Source: Flavobacterium sp. N502536
GTDB lineage: Bacteria > Bacteroidota > Bacteroidia > Flavobacteriales > Flavobacteriaceae
Assembly: GCF_025947345.1 (NCBI RefSeq)
Contig: NZ_CP110011.1
Span: 1-64,000 of the forward strand
Reading direction: 5' to 3'
DNA: 64,000 nt
Shown: positions 57,396 through 64,000 of the stretch, one piece after another
Numbering within the stretch: the first letter of the stretch is position 1
Layout: each line of letters begins with the position of its first letter
Translations under genes and position numbers: made by a program
Notes under the pieces: model-generated
The model's input: the letters and a program-made list of their open reading frames with translations, nothing else
Told to the model about the DNA's origin: nothing
Database searches by the model: none

Positions 57396-57977
57396 TTAAT
57401 TTTTAGCAGCAAAAATCCTTTCTATTCTCTTGTCCGGAATAAGCCACAATAAAGCAACGATAAAATAAGCTGCCCCCGAAATCCATTCGTTATAAAACGA
57501 AAATACGATTCCCAAAATGTACAAAACGGAAGAAGTATGTCCTTTTACATCGCGTCCTATCGCTTTTGCAAGGTTCGAATTTGTACCTTCATTCAGAATG
57601 ATAATGCGCTGTAAAATAAAGTATGCAATTGAACACAACAACAATACAGTTCCATACAAAGCCATCGATGCTTTGGCAAAGTTATGCTCACCCATCCATC
57701 CGGTTGCCACAGGAATCAATGAAAGCCAAAAGAGCAAATGTAAATTGGCCCAAAGAATTTTTCCATTAACCTTACTGAGGCTATGAATTAAATAATGGTG
57801 ATTGTTCCAGTAAATACCCACATAAACAAAACTCAAAACATAACTTATGAACTTCGGAATCAGCGGTTTTAAATCGGCGAATTCATGACCTGCCGGTACT
57901 TTAATTTCTAAAATCATAATGGTTATGATAATAGCCAATACACCATCACTAAAAGCCTCAAGTCTTGTTTTGTTCAT
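57396..57977 (-). CDS. TMEM175-family (DUF1211) potassium channel-like protein
   Basis: 193 residues, six hydrophobic segments. RLEAFSDGVLAIIITIMILEIKVP carries the RxxxFSD motif that starts the first helix in this family. Bacterial TMEM175 proteins form K+-selective channels as tetramers. Divergent or tandem partners are not evident. The length is normal. Confidence 0.9.
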   Translation of the reverse strand: MNKTRLEAFSDGVLAIIITIMILEIKVPAGHEFADLKPLIPKFISYVLSFVYVGIYWNNHHYLIHSLSKVNGKILWANLHLLFWLSLIPVATGWMGEHNFAKASMALYGTVLLLCSIAYFILQRIIILNEGTNSNLAKAIGRDVKGHTSSVLYILGIVFSFYNEWISGAAYFIVALLWLIPDKRIERIFAAKN

Positions 57978-58055
57978 TTATTGTGTTTGTTGGTAAACAT
58001 TTATTTTTGCCACGAATTAGAACGAATTATTCTTTTTATAATTAAGAATAAAAAA

Positions 58056-58946
58056 TTAAATTTTACCGTAATACATTGCTTTTACGATTCCGTCAGAAAG
58101 TCCAATTTTTGGAACGTAAATCTGGCGTGCTCCACTCCATTTCATGGCATTCAGATAAATTCTGGTCGCATGAATAATAACGTCGGCACGATCTGAATTC
58201 AGACCCAATTCGGCAATTCTTTGCTCGTAACTTAACGAATTCAGGAAAGCATACTGCGAATTGATATAGATGTACGAAAGCGGTTTTTCCTGCTGTTTTC
58301 CGGACATTTTAAACAATTTATTGATGTTTCCACCCGAACCAATCAGGGTGACTTCTTCATAATCTGCGGTATTGGTTTTGATCCATTTTTCGATTTCATC
58401 CCAAACCACATCGTGCACCATATTATTTAACAAACGCACAGTTCCGGCTTTGAAAGATCGCGAATTGATCATTTTTCCATCAGAAAACAAGGTAAATTCA
58501 GTACTTCCACCACCCACATCCACAAAAAGATAGGTCTCGTCTGTTTTTAGTAAATGATGTAAATCTGTCGAAGCAATAATTGCGGCTTCTTTTTTACCAT
58601 CAATAATCTCGATTTTTATGTCGGCTTTTTTCTTGATCAGGGCCACAACTTCTTTTGCATTATAGGCCTCGCGCATTGCCGAAGTGGCAAACGCCATATA
58701 ACGTTCTACTTTATGTACTTTCATCAAAAGGTTGAATGCTCTCATCGCATCCACCATTCGATCTATATTTTCTGCTGAAATTTCTCCTACGGTAAAGGCA
58801 TCTTGTCCCAAACGAATTGGCACACGAACAAGTGAACTTTTGTTAAACTGAGGTTCTTTCCCATCTTGTTCTACAACATTCGATATCAGTAGCCTCATGG
58901 CATTGGATCCAATATCTATCGCTGCAAATTTCCTTATATTAATCAT
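58056..58946 (-). CDS. Exopolyphosphatase (Ppx/GppA family)
   Basis: 296 residues from the ATG at 58946. KFAAIDIGSNAMRLLIS is the phosphate-1 loop, FATSAMREAYN and FVDVGGGSTEF (phosphate 2) follow, then LIGSGGNINKLF (adenosine loop) and IGLSDGIVKAMYY. It is the short form of the family with no C-terminal HD domain. It degrades polyphosphate or pppGpp. Next to ppk1 and sixA, so polyphosphate breakdown is the better guess. Confidence 0.88.
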   Translation of the reverse strand: MINIRKFAAIDIGSNAMRLLISNVVEQDGKEPQFNKSSLVRVPIRLGQDAFTVGEISAENIDRMVDAMRAFNLLMKVHKVERYMAFATSAMREAYNAKEVVALIKKKADIKIEIIDGKKEAAIIASTDLHHLLKTDETYLFVDVGGGSTEFTLFSDGKMINSRSFKAGTVRLLNNMVHDVVWDEIEKWIKTNTADYEEVTLIGSGGNINKLFKMSGKQQEKPLSYIYINSQYAFLNSLSYEQRIAELGLNSDRADVIIHATRIYLNAMKWSGARQIYVPKIGLSDGIVKAMYYGKI

Positions 58947-58991
58947 GCTCACTTATGATTTTATTTTTTATTGTTTTTATTAATTGATGTG

Positions 58992-61061
58992 TTATACCAC
59001 TTCTTCCTGAACCGTTATTTTATTCTGATAATATTTATACGTTTCAAACTGCGCTCTAAATGGAGCATGGTGATTTCTGGGCTTGTATTTATTATCAAGT
59101 TTATAGGAATGATATCTCACTTTAACATTCCCTTTCCACGCAATATTGAAATTGTCTATTAGTTCTTTCTTTATCTGAAGATCATAAATCGGACAGGTGA
59201 CTTCGACTCTTCCGTCAAGGTTTCGGGTCATGAAATCGGCCGATGAAATATAGACTTCCGTTAATCCTGCATTTCCAAAAATATAAACTCTTGAATGTTC
59301 CAGATAATTGTCGACGATACTTATGGCTTCGATGTTTTCGCTCATACCCGGAATTCCCGGAATCAACGAACAAATTCCTCTTACCTGAAGCTGAATTTTA
59401 ACTCCTGCATTACTGGCTTCGTACAATTTATCGATCATTTTAAAATCAGACAAACTGTTCATTTTTAATTTTATGTGTGTTTTTCTGCCTGCCAGTGCAT
59501 GCAGAATTTCACGATCGATGAGTTTGATAAATTTTGATCGGGTATAATGCGGGGATACAATTAAATGTTTGTATCGGTGCACCCTGTAGTTGATATCAAA
59601 AAACTCGAATATTTTAGAGATGTCTTTCAAAATTTGCTGATGACAGGTAAACAGGGTTACGTCGGTATAAATTTTAGCCGTCGATTCGTTAAAATTCCCG
59701 GTTGAAATAAAGCCGTAACGACGTGTTTTGCTGTCTTCTACTCTTTCGATGACACAAATTTTACTGTGTACTTTTAAGCCTTTTATTCCAAAAATAAGAT
59801 CAATTCCTTCTGTCTGCATTTGCTCGGCATAGGAAATATTGGATGCCTCATCAAATCGTGCCTGAAGCTCGATCTGAACGGTTACTTTTTTACCATTTTT
59901 CGCTGCATTAATCAAAGAACTGATAATCTGTGAGTTCTTTGCCAAACGGTATAATGTAATTTTTATACTGGTTACTTTTGGATCTAAAGCGGCTTCACGC
60001 AAAAACTTTGTCAGATACGAAAAGGACTGGTATGGAGCATGCAGCAAATAATCTTTTTTACTGATTTTTTCCAAAATACTGCCTTCAAGACTCAAGCCCG
60101 GAATTGGCAAAGGTTCGTTTGGCTTGTACAGCAAATCGTATCTTCCCAAATTGGGAAAACTCATATAATCACGTCGGTTATGATAACGTCCACCCGGAAT
60201 TATACTGTCGGTTTCTACAATTTTCATTTTATCCAAAAAGAAACGCAAGGTATCTTCTTCGATTAAGTTGTCGTAAATAAAGCGAACGGGCTCTCCTATT
60301 CTTCTGTCTTTTACAGAGGATGCAATTTTTTCGAGCATACTCTTACTCAAATCACTATCGATATCCAGCTGGGCATCGCGTGTAATTTTGATCATGTGTG
60401 CCGAAACGCTTTTATAATCAAAAATATTGAAGATGTTTTTCAGATTGTAACGAATTACATCGTCAATCAATATCACATACTGCTTGTCACTTTCCGATGG
60501 CAGGACTACAAATCGGTTTATGGTTTTTGGAATTTCAATAACAGCGTAGCGCACTTCATCGTTGGTATTCATTTCCAATCGAACAGCCAAATAACCCAGG
60601 GTATCTTTAAGAACCGGAAATTCAGCCAGATCGTTTAAGATAATGGTCACCAGTTCAGGGCTTAACTTCTCTAAAAAAAAGTCTTTCAGATAGCTTTCCT
60701 GCTCTTTTGTAATTTGATCTTCATTGATGATAAAAATATTTTCGGCTTCGAGTTCTGCTTCGATATTGCCTAAAATACGCAAACTTTCAGATTGTTGCTG
60801 AATAACAATTTCGGTAATGTCTTTAATGAGCTGGTGTGCCGAAACTCCACCTAAATATTTTTCACCGGAAATTCCGGAAAGACTTAATCTTCGAATTGCA
60901 GCATAACGGACTCTGAAAAATTCATCTAAATTATTTGAAAAAATTCCAACAAAACGCAACCTGTCTAAAAGTGGAACCGAATTATCTCCAGCTTCCTGAA
61001 GTACTCTTGCATTAAACGCCAACCAACTTTTTTCTCTATCGATATATTTCTGTTCGTACAC
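58992..61061 (-). CDS. ppk1: Polyphosphate kinase 1
   Basis: 689 residues. N-terminal YIDREKSWLAFNARVLQEA and FSNNLDEFFRVRYAAIRRL; catalytic core VHSKICVIER (first catalytic His), FISTGNFNESTAKIYTDVTLF, and later HSRVYIFGNAGLTEVYISSADFMTRNLDGRVE (second His). It builds polyphosphate from ATP. It precedes ppx and follows sixA on the same strand. Confidence 0.95.
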   Translation of the reverse strand: MYEQKYIDREKSWLAFNARVLQEAGDNSVPLLDRLRFVGIFSNNLDEFFRVRYAAIRRLSLSGISGEKYLGGVSAHQLIKDITEIVIQQQSESLRILGNIEAELEAENIFIINEDQITKEQESYLKDFFLEKLSPELVTIILNDLAEFPVLKDTLGYLAVRLEMNTNDEVRYAVIEIPKTINRFVVLPSESDKQYVILIDDVIRYNLKNIFNIFDYKSVSAHMIKITRDAQLDIDSDLSKSMLEKIASSVKDRRIGEPVRFIYDNLIEEDTLRFFLDKMKIVETDSIIPGGRYHNRRDYMSFPNLGRYDLLYKPNEPLPIPGLSLEGSILEKISKKDYLLHAPYQSFSYLTKFLREAALDPKVTSIKITLYRLAKNSQIISSLINAAKNGKKVTVQIELQARFDEASNISYAEQMQTEGIDLIFGIKGLKVHSKICVIERVEDSKTRRYGFISTGNFNESTAKIYTDVTLFTCHQQILKDISKIFEFFDINYRVHRYKHLIVSPHYTRSKFIKLIDREILHALAGRKTHIKLKMNSLSDFKMIDKLYEASNAGVKIQLQVRGICSLIPGIPGMSENIEAISIVDNYLEHSRVYIFGNAGLTEVYISSADFMTRNLDGRVEVTCPIYDLQIKKELIDNFNIAWKGNVKVRYHSYKLDNKYKPRNHHAPFRAQFETYKYYQNKITVQEEVV

Positions 61062-61066
61062 TTTAT

Positions 61067-61552
61067 TTATTTTAAATCTTTGGGGAAAATTGTTTTATGA
61101 GTTTTACCTTTATTAATGGTGTTCCAACTGTCTGCATCAAACTGTAGTGATACAAAGCCTGAAGTAGGTACATTTTCGATAAAAACATCCCCAAATTTAT
61201 TAACAAAATTTGTAATAGCCTCGTTATGTCCGAAAAGAATAACGCTTTCAAAACTATTATCACATGATTTGATAACTTTTTCGAGCTGTTTGTCATCAAA
61301 GGTATAAAGGTCGTCTTTATAAACGATACTTTCTATAGGATAAGAAATATTTTGCGCAAAAATAAGTGCCGTTTCTAAAGCTCTCGCCGCAGTACTACTC
61401 CACATGATATAGGTTTTAGGAAGAAACTTTGAAATCGTTGCCGATACTTCATGTGCATCTAAAATTCCTTTTTTCATCAATGGTCTGTCGAAATCTTTTA
61501 ACGGGGCTTCCCAACTTGATTTTGCATGGCGTATTAAAATTAAGTTTTTCAT
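61067..61552 (-). CDS. sixA: SixA-type phosphohistidine phosphatase
   Basis: 161 residues from the ATG at 61552 (MKNLILIRHAKSSW). RHA carries the catalytic His 8; DFDRPLMKKGILDAHEV, SSTAARALETALIF and LFGHNEAITNFV (second His) complete the histidine phosphatase pattern. The family removes phosphate from phospho-histidine. It starts the sixA-ppk1-ppx run, separated from ppk1 by 5 bp. Confidence 0.88.
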   Translation of the reverse strand: MKNLILIRHAKSSWEAPLKDFDRPLMKKGILDAHEVSATISKFLPKTYIMWSSTAARALETALIFAQNISYPIESIVYKDDLYTFDDKQLEKVIKSCDNSFESVILFGHNEAITNFVNKFGDVFIENVPTSGFVSLQFDADSWNTINKGKTHKTIFPKDLK

Positions 61553-61576
61553 AAGCTGAAGGTTTACATTCCTCAT

Positions 61577-62054
61577 TAAAAGAGGTTGGTTTTTTATTGA
61601 ACTTCTAATTTACAAAAGAAATCTTAAACCTTTTCTTTTTTTTATTTCTGTTAACATTTCAACAAAATTTTTAACGACGAACTGAAAAGTAAAAATCTAA
61701 AATCCTTAACAAAGGAAAACTTTCCTTATTTAACAAAAAGTGTTCTTCATCTATTAAATCAGACACTTAGTCGATATTTTCCATATTCATAAAAAATTAA
61801 CCAAATAATTGATTATTAATCACTTACAAGAATCAAAAAGCAGCCTTTTTAACAAATAAAACAAAAAATTAGCCTCCATTTTTTTGTCAGAAATGGCAAA
61901 AAAAAGTGTTTTTTGCCCCCTTATTTAACAAAAAAAATACACTTCAACGAGTTTTTAGGTTAGTTGCGGAGAAAAAAAATCAAAAGTAATTACACGTTAT
62001 AACTTTGATTCTGTTAAAATATCACAAGTACTTTCAAAAACAAAATCCTAAAAT
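61577..62054. other. AT-rich intergenic region upstream of the SprB-type gene
   Basis: About 480 bp with no gene. TAACTTTG (62000-62007) fits the -7 consensus TAnnTTTG and ends 48 bp before the ATG at 62055; no TTG partner is at the right spacing. Several A- and T-runs and TTAACA words; nothing else recognised. Confidence 0.5.
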
Positions 62055-64000
62055 ATGAAAACTAAAACTACTCTTCAAGAAGTGGGAAATTTCATTAAAT
62101 GTGGTAAGTATATTTTCCCTTTTCACCAAAACATTCAACATGATGTCTTTTCTAAAATTAACTTAAAATCTTTATTGATTTTAATTTTAGGATTAACAAT
62201 GTATTCTTCGGCAGTTTTTGCTCAGGAGATCCCTGTTAGGATTGGAAATACTATTTCATCAACTAAACTAACTTCCAAGACAGCAAAAACGGCAGCCACA
62301 ACCGAAGCTGTTAGTGCTCTGGCAGCTGTTGCCGGTTCAATTGATGTTGCCAATCCTGCTGCAGGCTACAATGGTTATAATGCCGATCAGCTTGTTCGTA
62401 ATGTATTAACGTCTGGCTGTTTAACCATCGACAATGTTCGCTTTGGTTATTACAGAAGAAACAATAACAACACCTGGACCTGGGTAAATCATACCTGGTC
62501 TTCGACTGCCGGAGACCGACAATTGGGGTACTACAGCAAAGGAACTTCTACATTCCCAATAGACGAAGGGCTTCTTTTGTCTACAGGGAAAATCAGTTCA
62601 GCCATGGGACCTAATACGTACACCAACAGGTCTGATGAAATGGTAAACGAAGCGAGTGATCCTGATTTGGCTGGAATTGCCGGCAGAACCATGCACGATG
62701 CCTCCATATTAGAATTCAATTTTATTCCGGACGGAAATCTTGTAGAGTTTAAATTTATTTTTGCATCTGAAGAGTATCTGGAATATGTAAATACGCAATT
62801 TAATGATGCTTTTGGATTCTTTTTAAGCGGCACCGGAATTACCGGGACGTATACCAATAATGCGATTAATCTTGCCCAATTACCAAATGGTGATGCGGTA
62901 ACCATAAACAACATACACTCTGCCGGAACTAACGTAAATAATGTTGCGTTCCCGGCAGTAAACGACGCTTACTACTTAAACAATCCTCCTGGTTCTACCA
63001 CTATGGAATATGATGGTTCAACTGTTGTTCTTACTGCTACTTATGCTGTTACACCTGGAAATACTTATAAAATAAAAATGGCTATTGCCGATGCATCAGA
63101 TCAAAGATGGGATGCCGGTGTGTTTTTGAAAGCAAAAAGTTTTGCGACAAACACTCTGGTTATTACTAATCCTGCCCCTGTATGCGTTAATGGTACAGCA
63201 AACCTTACTTTGCCAGCAGTTACTGCAGGAAGTACTGCCGGACTTACTTATACGTACTGGCAGGATGCTGCAGCAACTATTCCTTATAACACTCCAACTG
63301 CAGCGCCAGTGGGGACTTATTACATTAAAGGTACAAATGTACAATCGGGCTGTTCTGATACGAAACCGGTTGTTGTGAGTCAGACCAATATTGTGATTAC
63401 CGAAACTGCCGGTTCACATGTTGATGTAAAATGTAAAGGAACTACAACCGGATCAGCTACTGTAACAGCTACGGGAGGAACTGCACCTTATACCTATTCC
63501 TGGGCACCATCAGGTGGATCAGCAGCAACGGCTTCGAATTTAGCCGCAGGAACTTATACTGTAACCGCTACTGATTCAAAAGGATGTACCGGTACCAAAC
63601 AAATAATTATTACGGAGCCAGCAGCTATCTTGACTGCAACCACTTCGCAAACCAACGTACTTTGTAATGCCGGAACTACAGGTTCTGCAACCGCTACTCC
63701 TGCCGGAGGAACTGGGCCTTACACCTATTCCTGGGCACCATCGGGCGGATCGGCAGCAACAGCTTCTAATTTAGCAGCTGGAACGTATACCGTAACGATT
63801 AAAGATGCGAATCTTTGTACGATAACCAAAACGGTTACCATTACAGAACCAACGGCGCTAACTGCTACCACGACACAAACCAACGTACTTTGTAAATCTG
63901 CAACAACAGGTTCTGCAACTGTAACTCCTGCGGGAGGAACAGGAGCTTACACGTACTCTTGGGCACCATCTGGAGGTTCAGCAGCAACAGCTTCTAATTT
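62055..64000 (+). CDS. Large SprB-repeat surface protein, N-terminal part (runs off the window)
   Basis: The reading frame is open from 62055 to the right edge (648 codons so far). It has a long N-region of about 37 residues before the hydrophobic core ([18 protein letters not shown]), an extended signal type. Next is a choice-of-anchor-L-type domain ([43 protein letters not shown]), then repeat units of SprB type ([42 protein letters not shown]). Three units are visible with a period of 76-77 residues. SprB of F. johnsoniae is a gliding adhesin moved by T9SS machinery; similar function is likely. The C-terminus and sorting domain are outside the window. Confidence 0.85.
   Translation, partial: MKTKTTLQEVGNFIKCGKYIFPFHQNIQHDVFSKINLKSLLILILGLTMYSSAVFAQEIPVRIGNTISSTKLTSKTAKTAATTEAVSALAAVAGSIDVANPAAGYNGYNADQLVRNVLTSGCLTIDNVRFGYYRRNNNNTWTWVNHTWSSTAGDRQLGYYSKGTSTFPIDEGLLLSTGKISSAMGPNTYTNRSDEMVNEASDPDLAGIAGRTMHDASILEFNFIPDGNLVEFKFIFASEEYLEYVNTQFNDAFGFFLSGTGITGTYTNNAINLAQLPNGDAVTINNIHSAGTNVNNVAFPAVNDAYYLNNPPGSTTMEYDGSTVVLTATYAVTPGNTYKIKMAIADASDQRWDAGVFLKAKSFATNTLVITNPAPVCVNGTANLTLPAVTAGSTAGLTYTYWQDAAATIPYNTPTAAPVGTYYIKGTNVQSGCSDTKPVVVSQTNIVITETAGSHVDVKCKGTTTGSATVTATGGTAPYTYSWAPSGGSAATASNLAAGTYTVTATDSKGCTGTKQIIITEPAAILTATTSQTNVLCNAGTTGSATATPAGGTGPYTYSWAPSGGSAATASNLAAGTYTVTIKDANLCTITKTVTITEPTALTATTTQTNVLCKSATTGSATVTPAGGTGAYTYSWAPSGGSAATASN

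Noticed and set aside
62531..62914. Minus-strand ORF inside the SprB-type gene
   Set aside because: Antisense to the anchor-L-like domain, which has clear signal and domain order on the plus strand.

Overview
The window looks like chromosomal DNA from a Flavobacterium-type member of the Bacteroidetes. The evidence is low GC, the lack of clear Shine-Dalgarno boxes, promoter -7 boxes of the TAnnTTTG type, a type IX secretion (T9SS) C-terminal sorting domain, SprB-type repeats, fused alpha/beta 2-oxoacid dehydrogenase E1, DUF3822 next to rsmD, and several families of intergenic palindromic repeats typical of flavobacteria. No tRNA, CRISPR array, insertion sequence or prophage is visible. One structured RNA is clear: RNase P RNA, minus strand, about 50893-51206.

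Layout. 1-9.7 kb: a minus-strand nonribosomal peptide synthetase (NRPS) running off the left edge, headed by a NusG-like specialised antiterminator, then a TPR sensor histidine kinase, a small acidic lipoprotein and a divergent LuxR-type response regulator. 10.2-15.5 kb: a giant secreted M43 metalloprotease with five repeats and a T9SS tail. 15.9-28.6 kb: housekeeping and envelope genes (thioesterase, SIMPL protein, rhomboid, LpxL-like acyltransferase, glmM, acpH, ggt, ClC channel, broken fic, uvrA). 28.7-29.6 kb: a palindromic repeat array. 29.6-43.8 kb: LOG protein, M1-like protein without a zinc motif, branched-chain 2-oxoacid dehydrogenase E1, kdsB, PQQ propeller, a secreted repeat protein, DOPA dioxygenase, RecD-like helicase, DUF3822 and rsmD. 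43.9-48.5 kb: a TonB-type outer-membrane barrel divergent from an OmpR-type two-component pair. 48.5-57.4 kb: panE-like reductase, dicarboxylate symporter, rnpB, an orphan ParD antitoxin, small secreted proteins, dnaX (broken), and a Crp-type regulator (broken) with two redox proteins. 57.4-61.6 kb: TMEM175 channel and a polyphosphate cluster (ppx, ppk1, sixA). 62.1 kb to the right edge: a giant SprB-repeat surface protein, incomplete.

The most interesting unit is 1-9.7 kb. Two TACGG-N5-CCGTA palindromes lie between the divergent lipoprotein and response-regulator genes. Two direct TACGG boxes, exactly 22 bp apart, lie upstream of the NusG-like gene that precedes the NRPS. A testable reading is that the two-component system controls itself, the lipoprotein and, through the antiterminator, the long NRPS operon.

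A caution about the sequence: every broken gene here (NRPS remainder, fic, a small conserved gene, dnaX, the Crp-type regulator) can be repaired by adding bases to short homopolymer runs. The density is very high in 1-2940 and low elsewhere. This pattern fits uncorrected sequencing error in a repetitive NRPS region better than true gene decay.
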